A DNA stretch of 37,140 bases from Verrucomicrobiota bacterium. GTDB taxonomy: Bacteria; Verrucomicrobiota; Verrucomicrobiia; Chthoniobacterales; UBA10450. Below, piece after piece: positions 26,172 to 34,267 of this stretch. The position numbers and the translations under genes are program-made. The stretch spans positions 1-37,140 of the forward strand of contig QHNJ01000019.1 of assembly GCA_003218395.1 (NCBI GenBank). Direction: 5' to 3'. Numbering within the stretch: the first letter of the stretch is position 1; every line of letters begins with the position of its first letter. The notes under the pieces were generated by a model. It searched no databases, was not told where the DNA came from, and saw nothing but the letters and a program-made list of their open reading frames with translations.

Positions 26172-28170
26172 TCAGCGACGTTGCACTTGCCAGTCTTCGA
26201 CGAGGTTGTTCGGAATCTCCCTCAGGAAACGCGAGGGCCGCTGGAAAACGTCGCCGTAGCCTCCGCTAAGGCGCATGTGCGGCAAGGTAAGATAAAGCTC
26301 GTCACGCGCGCGTGTGATGGCGACGTAAAACAACCGGCGTTCTTCTTCGAGCGCGTCGCGCGTATCCAGCGAACGACTGCTTGGAAACATTCCATCGGTC
26401 AACCAGATCACGAACACAGTGTGAAAAAAGAAAATCATGCACGTCCTTAAATTGGCGGGCGAAAACCGCGAGCTGATCCAGGTCCTCACGTCGCAGTTCG
26501 TAGTTTGTGAAATTCACCTTCGCATACTCATCGTAGATGGCTTCGACCACTGAGATGATCATCTCTGATGGCGGGTTGGGTTGCCCGCCCGGCGCAATTT
26601 CGTCCAGCGTATGGGCAAGCTGCGTCCACGATTTCTTCGATTTGGCCGGCGCGTTCATCGCCAGCAATCGCTCGCCAAAATTGTAGCCGGGGTCGCTGAC
26701 CCCGGCTGGCGCTATCGCCTCGCTTTTCACGCCGCGGTCAGCGCCCGCGGCTACAGCCAGGCCGCCTTCCCATGAACGCCAAAGGTTTTCTGCAGTGCGG
26801 TTACCGATGCCGGGCAGCAATTTCACCATCCGGCCAAAGGCAACTTCATCCCGCGGATTCGCAACGAATCGGATGAACGAAGTGACGTCCTTGATGTGTG
26901 CCTGCTCGAAGAACCGAATGCCGCTGGTGATTTGATAGGGGATACCGCGCCGCGAAAGCTCCAGTTGCAACTCAATCGCGTGATAATGCGCGCGATAAAG
27001 CACGGCGATGTCGCTCAGATCGACCTCTTCATCGCGCAATTCGAGAATTCGCTGCGCGACAAATTGCGCTTGCTCAGCCCCGTCGTTGAGCGCGACCAGG
27101 GCCGGCTTGACCGCGTTTGATTTGCGGGTCGGCTGAAGACTTTTGCGAAACTGCTCGACGTTTGCCGCGATCGCCGCGTTCGCCACTTCCAGAATCTCCG
27201 GCACGCTCCGGTAATTCATTTCGATCTTGAACACCTGCGTGTCCGGATAGCGTTTCGGAAATTCGAGAATGTTTTGGAAATTCGCTCCGCGCCACGAGTA
27301 AATCGACTGCGCATCATCGCCAACGACCATCAGGTTCCGGTGATCGCGAGCGAGCAGATCGACCAGGTCAGCCTGGATTTTGTTCGTGTCCTGATATTCA
27401 TCGACCAGAATGAATTGAAATTGCCGCCGATAAAATTCCGCGATGCGTTCGTGCTGCTGAAACATCGACAATGTCTTTTCGAGCAGGTCGTCGAAATCCA
27501 TCGAGTTGGTCGCCTTCTTCTTCTTCTCATAACGGACGTGAACGTCTTTAATCCTGTCGAGTAGCGGCAGGAAATACGGAAACTTTTCCGCAAGCAACTC
27601 GTCCAGCGTTTTCTCCGTGTTAACGACGAAACTGAAGATCTCGGCGAGCACATCGCCTTTCGGGAAGCGGATTTCTTTCGGATCAATTCCTGCGCCGGCT
27701 ACGACAGCATTGATCAAATCCTTTTGATCTTCGCGATCCATGATGGTGAATCCGCTCGAATAACCGAGAGCGCTTCCGTGACGGCGGAGGATCCGATTTC
27801 CCACCGAGTGGAATGTCCCGCCCCAAAGCCCGCTGGCATCGACCGGCAACAAATTCGCAACTCGATCGAGCATTTGTCGCGCGGCTTTGTTCGTGAAGGT
27901 GAGAAGCAGGATATTGCGCGGATCGATTCCGTTCTCGAGCAAATAAGCCACGCGATACGTAAGCGTGCGCGTCTTCCCCGAGCCTGCCCCGGCGATCACG
28001 AGCAGCGGACCGGGTGGCGCGGTCACCGCTGCGAGCTGCTGCTCGTTGAGCTCCGCGGTGTAATCGATATGGATCGATGTCGATCTTGGTGCGCGCTGCA
28101 ACATGTATTGACGGGACATTTGATGATCGCGGAGTTCGGACCGGTTACGCTGCTGTGTACTGAAATGCAC
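26172..28170 (-). pseudogene. UvrD/PcrA-type SF1 helicase, broken by an internal deletion plus frameshift (two ORFs, 26302-28170 and 26172-26489)
   Basis: Walker A AGAGSGKT, DEYQDTN, GDDAQSIYSWRGA, EMNYRS present; ORF breaks at FKDVHDFL|FSHC while VFVIWLTDGMFPSSRSLDTRDALEEERRLFYVAITRARDELYL continues in another frame; the TVHQAKGLEF segment (motif V) is missing. Confidence 0.85.
26681..26756. repeat. Palindromic element with 26-nt arms located inside uvrD coding sequence
   Basis: TTGTAGCCGGGGTCGCTGACCCCGGC versus reverse complement of GCCGCGGTCAGCGCCCGCGGCTACAG: 22/26 identical by eye; the frame stays open through it. Confidence 0.85.
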
Positions 28171-28182
28171 TTCAACCGAAAA
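28064..28182 (+). repeat. ~118-bp interspersed repeat, copy 1 (at uvrD 5' end)
   Basis: TCGATATGGATCGATG...TATTGACGGGA...GGACCGGTTACGCTGC...TTCAACCGAAAAT shared with copy 3. Confidence 0.85.
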
Positions 28183-28340
28183 TAGGAAAGGACAATCCCG
28201 AACGCGCCACTTGGAATTCTTACAGGCATTTCATAAACGGACCCGCCCTTTCTACTTAATGCCGATGCACCGCTCGCCTTGATGCTCTCCCGTTTGAAAC
28301 CGAGAAGGACTCGACGGGCTTAAAGCCGTCACGTTCCAAA

Positions 28341-28393
28341 GCTCGCCTCTTCCTTTGGCAAGGGAGAGGATTAAGGTGACGCTTTCGACGAGC
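28341..28393 (+). repeat. REP-like hairpin A overlapping the DUF559 3' end
   Basis: GCTCGCCTCTTCCTTtggcAAGGGAGAGGATTAAGGTGACGCTTTCGACGAGC. Confidence 0.8.
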
Positions 28394-28724
28394 AGCGCTC
28401 CTCCAGTGCGGACCAGATCGCTTGCAAGACGCTGTCGAGTTCCTGGCGAACTTGATGATTCCAAAACCGCAGCGCAACGATCCCTTTGCGAGCCAGAAAT
28501 TCTGACCGCGTTCGGTCGCGAATTTGTCCGGCGCGATAGTTATGCGCACTGCCATCCAATTCGATCGCGAGCTTTGCGGTCGGACAATAGAAATCCAGGA
28601 TGTAGCAGTCCAATGGACGCTGACGGCGAAGTTTGCAGCCTGCAAAATTTCGGTTCCGCAAATGACGCCAGCAAATGCGCTCAGTGTCGGTTGCTCTCTT
28701 GCGTAACAAACGAGCACGATTCAC
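28371..28724 (-). CDS. DUF559 domain (VSR-like endonuclease fold) protein
   Basis: RKRATDTERICWRHLRNRNFAGCKLRRQRPLDCYILDFYCPTAKLAIELDGSAH...RTRSEFLARKGIVALRFWNHQV. Confidence 0.88.
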   Translation of the reverse strand: MNRARLLRKRATDTERICWRHLRNRNFAGCKLRRQRPLDCYILDFYCPTAKLAIELDGSAHNYRAGQIRDRTRSEFLARKGIVALRFWNHQVRQELDSVLQAIWSALEERCSSKASP

Positions 28725-28778
28725 GAAGAATTATTTTAGTTGCCGACGTTATTTTCCGAAAAGCAGGATTAACGATCC

Positions 28779-28814
28779 CCTCACGTCAGTCCTCTCCCCG
28801 TAACCGGGGCGAGG
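28779..28814 (-). repeat. REP-like hairpin B (inverted orientation)
   Basis: Reverse complement CCTCGCCCCGGTTACGGGGAGAGGACTGACGTGAGG matches A and C in the GGGAGAGGACT..GGTGAGG part. Confidence 0.7.
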
Positions 28815-28920
28815 CGGAGGAATGCCGCGAGAAGCCCTCTTCGCCGCCGTCGCCATAACCCCGCGGTGCGCACGTCATGTGTAATCACTTCTGTTTGCAA
28901 GGTGACCGTCTGCATAAAGG

Positions 28921-28972
28921 TCGCCTCTCCCTTTCACAAAGGGAGAGGACTAAGGTGAGGGTTTCGGCGAGC
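28921..28972 (+). repeat. REP-like hairpin C
   Basis: CCTCTCCCTTT-cac-AAAGGGAGAGG perfect 11-bp stem followed by ACTAAGGTGAGGGTTTCGGCGAGC. Confidence 0.85.
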
Positions 28973-29093
28973 ACCCTGCAGTGCTAACCGAGGCGAGACG
29001 GAGGAATGTATATCCACGCTTGGGTCTCGAGTTCCGGTTGATCCGTGCAATCTGTGTCGTGCTGTGCCAGACCCTGGCCAGTATTTAGTTTGA

Positions 29094-29804
29094 TTAGCTT
29101 TCGCGTTTGCGGCCGATTTCTTCGAGCAACTCAATCTGAATTTGCTGAATTTCGAAAAGCCGATTGTATTGCCGCCGCAAGAGGTGATCGATTTTTTCGT
29201 GCAGGTGGCGGATTTCAAGCTCGGCTTTCAGATTGACTTTGTAATCGTTTTCAGCACGCAAACGATCACGCGCCTCGGACCGGTTCTGACTCATCATGAT
29301 GATCGGGGCCTGAATCGCCGCCAGGCAGGACAAGATCAGATTCAGCAAAATGAACGGATACGGATCAAATCCGCGATTCAGCAGGAAAATGGCGTTTAGG
29401 ATAATCCACCCGAACAGCACTCCACCAAAGAGACTGATGAATCGCCAGCTGCCTCCAAACGAGGCTATGTGATCGGACAATCTTTCGCCGAAAGTGAGCT
29501 TCTTCTCGAATTGTTTGCTGATATCGCTGGAGAGAATCTCGTGCTCCTGCAAGCTTTCGATGACTTCTTGATCGAGTGCGGAAAGTTCGCCGATCTCATC
29601 TTGCAACACCTCCTTCACATAATTTTTCCGGAATTCGCCCAGATCATCGAAGCAGACAAAACCTTTATCGTCCCACTCGGGCACGCGTTTCTTGATGAAC
29701 TCAACCAGCGACGGCCGGATTAGTTCGGCGATCGTGCCCTCATGCGGCGACTTTGTTTTTTTGCAGATCTGACAACTGAGTGTGGCGGGCGCGGTTTTAT
29801 TCAT
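29094..29804 (-). CDS. DUF1003 domain membrane protein
   Basis: MNKTAPATLSCQICKKTKSPHEG...; FGGSWRFISLFGGVLFGWIILNAIFLLNRGFDPYPFILLNLILSCLAAIQAPIIMMSQNR. Confidence 0.9.
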   Translation of the reverse strand: MNKTAPATLSCQICKKTKSPHEGTIAELIRPSLVEFIKKRVPEWDDKGFVCFDDLGEFRKNYVKEVLQDEIGELSALDQEVIESLQEHEILSSDISKQFEKKLTFGERLSDHIASFGGSWRFISLFGGVLFGWIILNAIFLLNRGFDPYPFILLNLILSCLAAIQAPIIMMSQNRSEARDRLRAENDYKVNLKAELEIRHLHEKIDHLLRRQYNRLFEIQQIQIELLEEIGRKRES

Positions 29805-29843
29805 CGGATGTGATCTGGAAAGTAGAACAAGAGTCGTCGCTTT

Positions 29844-29893
29844 GTCGATCCTGGCGCGCGCTGCGGCGTGTATGGACGGGACATGGGATATTG
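29844..29893 (+). repeat. Interspersed repeat, partial copy 2 (upstream of DUF1003)
   Basis: TCGATCCTGGCGCGCGCTGCGGCGTGTATGGACGGGACAT matches the core of copies 1 and 3. Confidence 0.7.
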
Positions 29894-29981
29894 CAGGTTG
29901 CAGATTGCGCAAACAACCGCAGCAAGCCCTTTCATGCAAGCTGATACGGACTCGCCGGGGATCGCTCGGCGCGGCTCGCGA

Positions 29982-30133
29982 TCACAACGTTTTCAAAAAA
30001 TCAAAGTGCGCGTCCGCGCTTTCCAGTTCCACGTCGTGATAACGAGCACACGCAGTAATTAGGAGGCGCGCGCGGTTTCGTCGCCATGCCGCCGAAGCGC
30101 ATGAACCCAAGAGGAGCTATCGACCATTTTCAT
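29982..30133 (-). pseudogene. vapC (PIN-domain toxin) remnant: N- and C-termini only
   Basis: ATGA overlap with vapB; MKMVDSSSWVHALRRHGDETARAS* followed in another frame by ITACARYHDVELESADAHFDFLKTL*. Confidence 0.8.
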
Positions 30134-30387
30134 TTCCTTTTTCTAGGAAAACGAATGGTCTTCGATGCTTTGGTCCAGCTCTTCCAATCGTCCTCTTCCA
30201 TCGCCTCGATCTCCTCGTTGGTCATCAGTGACTCGAATTTGCCGAAGTATTTCACTAGCTCTGCCTGACTGTGGCGGCGGTTCATTTCTTCGAGCGCTTT
30301 GACGATGGCCTCGCGTTTGGTCTTGGCTTTGGTGTGCCGCATCGCATCGCGCAGCGTTTTATCGGGAATATTCACTGTCGTTTTCAT
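30130..30387 (-). CDS. VapB-type antitoxin
   Basis: MKTTVNIPDKTLRDAMRHTKAKTKREAIVKALEEMNRRHSQAELVKYFGKFESL. Confidence 0.88.
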   Translation of the reverse strand: MKTTVNIPDKTLRDAMRHTKAKTKREAIVKALEEMNRRHSQAELVKYFGKFESLMTNEEIEAMEEDDWKSWTKASKTIRFPRKRK

Positions 30388-30483
30388 GCAGACATTTTCG
30401 CTAAGATTGGAATCTCTGTCAATGTGATAAAACGGAAACGAGTACTCCGATTTTATGGAAAATGGAATCCATCATTCTTTTTA

Positions 30484-30601
30484 GTCGATATGGATCGATG
30501 CTATCCTGGTGTGCGTTGCAGCGTCTATTGACGGGAGATAATGCCTGTCCTGCTTGGACCGGTTACGCTGCCGTGGCGAAGTTACCTCTTCAACGGAAAT
30601 T
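30484..30601 (+). repeat. Interspersed repeat, copy 3 (upstream of vapB)
   Basis: See copy 1. Confidence 0.85.
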
Positions 30602-30884
30602 TTCCAGTTGCAGGAAGGGGCGGTTGACTCGTTCGGCCCAACTCACTCGTCACTTCGGGGGCTTCCCGTCCACGTCGCTCGACTCCGCCGGCTCCACTCA
30701 CCTAATCGCCGCTACTGGATCCTAGCGCTGCAGTAGAAGTATTTTTGTAGAAAACGCAATTAAATGCTTGCAGCAGCGAGCCCTCCTGGCTAGACTCGGC
30801 GCCGCGAGATCATACGTACGATTAAGGTCCCATAGTTTTCCCAGCTCTTGTTCATAAATTCTACGCTCTTAAATACCCCCCGAT

Positions 30885-31574
30885 TTGCGAGACTTCCGAA
30901 AAGTGAAAAAAAGCGCGCCTGCTCGCGCGACTGCAGAACCATGCCGGGTCGTAGCGGTTGGCGATACCATCATTAGCGAGCAAGGCTTGGTCGCAATTAT
31001 TGGCCGCGACCCGCGGTACCATGTTTGCGGTGCCGCACATACTTTTGAGGAGGCGAATAAACTTGTTCGACAACATCGCCCCGATGTGCTGCTCATCGAA
31101 CCGTTTCTCGAAAACCGCGATGCCATCCGCTGGATCAAGGATCTCGCGACGGAATTTCCGCGCATTCGCATCCTTATAGTATCACGGCAATCCGAACGGA
31201 CTTATGCGGAGCGCGCCCTTTGTGCCGGAGCGTCCGGTTACTGGATGAAGAACAGTTCGGTGGAAGAGTTAATGCACGCGATTGAGACTGTGCTGGCAGG
31301 CGAGATTTACGCCAGTCGAGCAATGACTTCCGTTGCCATGCACAAGTTCGCCGGTGGTCGCGAACTTCCACACGGCCTCGATGTCCTCAGCGATCGCGAG
31401 ATGGCGGTGTTCGCGCTCATTGCGTCTGGCCACGGCACCGGTCAGATTGCGAAAGAACTCGGCATCAGCCGCAAAACGGTCGAGACACATTGTAAGCACA
31501 TCAAGCTCAAACTCGGCTACCCTGATGCCGAAGCGTTGCATCGCGACGCTCGAGAAATCGCTAGGCACAGCTAA
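30885..31574 (+). CDS. NarL/LuxR-type response regulator with degenerate receiver domain
   Basis: C-terminal HTH VLSDREMAVFALIASGHGTGQIAKELGISRKTVETHCKHIKLKLGY; REC-like N-terminus with LLIEPF in place of LLDL. Confidence 0.88.
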   Translation: MRDFRKVKKSAPARATAEPCRVVAVGDTIISEQGLVAIIGRDPRYHVCGAAHTFEEANKLVRQHRPDVLLIEPFLENRDAIRWIKDLATEFPRIRILIVSRQSERTYAERALCAGASGYWMKNSSVEELMHAIETVLAGEIYASRAMTSVAMHKFAGGRELPHGLDVLSDREMAVFALIASGHGTGQIAKELGISRKTVETHCKHIKLKLGYPDAEALHRDAREIARHS

Positions 31575-31588
31575 GCCTCCAGCGCGAA

Positions 31589-31612
31589 ATCCCTGATCCA
31601 TCAATCAGGGAT
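31589..31612. terminator. 9-bp perfect hairpin just 3' of the LuxR gene (possible terminator, no clear U tract)
   Basis: ATCCCTGAT-ccatca-ATCAGGGAT, 14 nt after the stop codon. Confidence 0.5.
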
Positions 31613-31687
31613 CGCGTGATCAAAAAATCCGGGACGATCCCCGATAGGCAGCAGGCCCGCGCAGACTTACTATTCGAGATCTGACAA

Positions 31688-31777
31688 CGGCCCAAACTGA
31701 GATTTTCCGATTTTCGGAAGATTTTGAGAAGTTGGGCCGGCAAATCCCGGATAACAATAATGAAAGGCAATAAACAC
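31688..31777 (+). promoter_or_regulatory. Structured 5' leader of HAF-like gene (leader 1)
   Basis: CGGCCCAAACT...AGTTGGGCCG outer stem and TTCCGA-TTT-TCGGAA inner stem, then AAAGGCAATAAACACATG. Confidence 0.6.
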
Positions 31778-32713
31778 ATGAAACCAAAATACATATTTAT
31801 CAGCATTCTGGCAGTTCTGTTCGTGTTCCCATTGATTGGGACGTTCGCCCAGCAAGCACCGGACTCAATCCGTATCACCGTGCTTACGACGTTTGACTAT
31901 CCCGGCACGGACGTAATTTCCACCCAACCGCAGAAGATCAACGACGCGGGCGACATCGCCGGCAATTACGTCGATTCGAGCTTCGTGGTGCGCGGCTTCA
32001 TCCGGTTCCGCGACGGCACCTTCAGTGCGCCCATCGTCGAGCCTAACGACACCGAAAATTTCACCGCAGCTAGGGGCATTAATAACTCACGCCTTATCTG
32101 CGGCTCGTACGTCGGGAGCGACGGTACCCTTCACGGCTTTTTCCTGTCGTTCAGCACCTTCAGAGAGTACGATGTCCCTAACTCCGTGGATACCGAAGTG
32201 TTGGGAATAAATAACCACGGCGACTTTGCCGGCGGCTTTACCCCCACGAGTACTGGGATTCCGCAGGCGTTTGTCAACATTGACGGCACGGTCCACCCGA
32301 TTCAAATCCCGGGATCTACCTTTACCGCTGCTTACCAACTGAATGCTTCGGACGCGTTTGAGGGTTACTACGGAGATGGCCTCGGTTTCATCCACGGTTT
32401 CTACCAGGACAGCAGCCGAACATTGCATTTCCCGATCGATGCTCCCGGCTCGACGGCGGGCACGATTCTGTTTGGAATTAATGATCAAAACTGGATGGTG
32501 GGAAGAGTGGATTTGGATATCCTGGAAGAAAATGCCCACGCTATTTTGTTCATAGCTCCAAATAAATTCGTCTTCTTCGATTATCCCGGTTCGACTTTCA
32601 CCTCGTTCAACGGGATCAATCGGACCGGATTAATCTGTGGTCGTTACAAGGATAGTTCCGGCATTGAGCACGGAATCATAGCTCAGGTCAGGAACGGGCC
32701 GGAAGGCAAATGA
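31778..32713 (+). CDS. Secreted HAF-like extracellular repeat protein
   Basis: Signal peptide MKPKYIFISILAVLFVFPLIGTFAQ; repeated INDAGDIAGNYVDSSFVVRGFI / INNHGDFAGGF / INRTGLICGRYKDSSGIEHGI units. Confidence 0.8.
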   Translation: MKPKYIFISILAVLFVFPLIGTFAQQAPDSIRITVLTTFDYPGTDVISTQPQKINDAGDIAGNYVDSSFVVRGFIRFRDGTFSAPIVEPNDTENFTAARGINNSRLICGSYVGSDGTLHGFFLSFSTFREYDVPNSVDTEVLGINNHGDFAGGFTPTSTGIPQAFVNIDGTVHPIQIPGSTFTAAYQLNASDAFEGYYGDGLGFIHGFYQDSSRTLHFPIDAPGSTAGTILFGINDQNWMVGRVDLDILEENAHAILFIAPNKFVFFDYPGSTFTSFNGINRTGLICGRYKDSSGIEHGIIAQVRNGPEGK

Positions 32714-32882
32714 GACGGGCACGGAAATGAAGGCGTACGACTCCCCGTCGCTGGTCAAGTCCTCGGCACTGCGAGGCGAAATACCGGCCTATTGAGTTAA
32801 GCATCGGGAGGAAAAATCGGGATGTTGGCCCTATAGACACATCACTTCTGATGGACAACGCTACCTTCAACTCAAATAGAAC

Positions 32883-32940
32883 ATTTTTCGGAACTTCGGC
32901 CCGTAAATCCCGGAGAAGAATGATCAAAGGAAATAAACAC
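32883..32940 (+). promoter_or_regulatory. Leader 2 (shares 3' half and RBS with leader 1)
   Basis: AAATCCCGGAgAAgAATgATcAAAGGaAATAAACACGTG versus AAATCCCGGATAACAATAATGAAAGGCAATAAACACATG. Confidence 0.65.
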
Positions 32941-33936
32941 GTGAAAATAAATATGAAAAAACAGAAGAACCAAGCGGTAACAATAATCACACTGACAACG
33001 CTCTTAAGCGCGCTTGCGCTAGTGTCAGCGGATGCGGCGCCGTGGAATGCGAGCGTGGGAGCGCAGAGTAACGACAAAGGATTCCAGGCTCTGGCGTTTC
33101 TTCCCAATGAAATCTGGATTCACGCGGGCGACCGCATCACGTGGACGTTCGACGCGGACGAGATCCATACCCTGACCTTTCTAATAGCCGACCAGCCGCG
33201 CCCATTTTTTGCTGATGGGTGTCCGGGATTTTCGATGGATCCAGCCACCTACGATGGTTCGACCTGCGTGACCACTCCGCCGATGGTGAGGGGACAGACC
33301 TTTACCGTCATCTTTCCGGCGGCCGGGAATTTCAAGCTCGTCTGCCTGGTTCATGAGAATATGGACGGAAGGATTCATGTCCTCGATCTTTCCGAGCCGC
33401 TTCCCCACGATCAGGCGTTTTATAACGAGCAAGCGGACAGTCAGCGCAACGAATTGCTTTCCGATGCCCGTAATGATGCGCACGCGGCGCATGCGCTGCC
33501 TAACTCAAGCCACGGCGTCACTGCTGGCGCCGGAGAGGTCACGGCGAATGCCGGTGGCTCCAGGACCGTGTCGGCCCTGCGTTTTTCCCACGGCAGCATC
33601 AAAATCAGCGCCGGGCAAACGGTCGAATGGGATAACCAGGATCCGGTCACGCCGCATACCATTACCTTCGGGCCCGAACCGCCGGACCTCGTGGACCCTT
33701 CCCCTGACGTGACGGTCGATCCGGACGGGGCTCGGCACGCCATCATCGATTCCACTTCCGACAGCACTCACTCGGGGTTCATCGTCGCGGCGCCGCAGGA
33801 GAGGTTTGGGCTCCCTCAGGCGCCCCTCGGCGTGACACGCTTCCGGGTCACTTTCCCGAATGCGGGGACTTTTCCCTACATCTGCGCACTTCATGACGAT
33901 CTGGGTATGACGGGTACGGTGATTGTTCACCATTAG
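32941..33936 (+). CDS. Secreted protein with two cupredoxin (plastocyanin-like) domains
   Basis: Domain 1: IHAGDRITWTFDADEIHTLTF...FKLVCLVHENMDGRIHV; domain 2: ISAGQTVEWDNQDPVTPHTITF...FPYICALHDDLGMTGTVIV. GTG start with AAAGGA upstream. Confidence 0.85.
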   Translation: MKINMKKQKNQAVTIITLTTLLSALALVSADAAPWNASVGAQSNDKGFQALAFLPNEIWIHAGDRITWTFDADEIHTLTFLIADQPRPFFADGCPGFSMDPATYDGSTCVTTPPMVRGQTFTVIFPAAGNFKLVCLVHENMDGRIHVLDLSEPLPHDQAFYNEQADSQRNELLSDARNDAHAAHALPNSSHGVTAGAGEVTANAGGSRTVSALRFSHGSIKISAGQTVEWDNQDPVTPHTITFGPEPPDLVDPSPDVTVDPDGARHAIIDSTSDSTHSGFIVAAPQERFGLPQAPLGVTRFRVTFPNAGTFPYICALHDDLGMTGTVIVHH

Positions 33937-33973
33937 ATCGGTTGCAGGACTCTTCCTTCCCACGGCGATGCCC

Positions 33974-34018
33974 CCCAAATTGAGATTTTCCGATTTTTCG
34001 GAAGATTCTTGAGAACTT
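33974..34018 (+). promoter_or_regulatory. Leader 3 (shares 5' half with leader 1)
   Basis: CCCAAATTGAGATTTTCCGATTTTTCGGAAGATTCTTGAGAACTT versus CCCAAACTGAGATTTTCCGATTTTCGGAAGATTTTGAGAAGTT. Confidence 0.75.
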
Positions 34019-34072
34019 CACTTCGCAGATTCCCTAGAACATCAGTGAACCCCAGAACCAACCTCCAAAATT

Positions 34073-34267
34073 ATGAAAACCAATATGTACAAACCGATTC
34101 AGTTCAAAAACACGACAACTCTATCCGAAAGAAATTCGATCAACTGGTCGCTTTTGTGGCGGGGTTTGGTTCTCATCCCGCTCGTGCTCGAGGCGACTCC
34201 AGCCAAGTCACCTCACCGTCTTCCCGCAAGGAAACCGCGAACGAGAGGTTTCCTTCGCACAACGTGA
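34073..34267 (+). pseudogene. Orphan signal-peptide module (remnant 5' end of a secreted-protein gene)
   Basis: [26 protein letters not shown] resembles the leader at 16513-16620 (TTTLPLRN-MNRSPLRRRLLLIPLVL); the frame then enters a palindrome and stops. Confidence 0.55.

Noticed and set aside
28064-28182. Copy 1 of the 118-bp repeat as a RAYT/IS200-type transposase fragment
   Set aside because: Checked both strands by eye for the RAYT N-terminal motif (YPGAxYHVxxRG) and found nothing convincing; kept as an unidentified repeat only.
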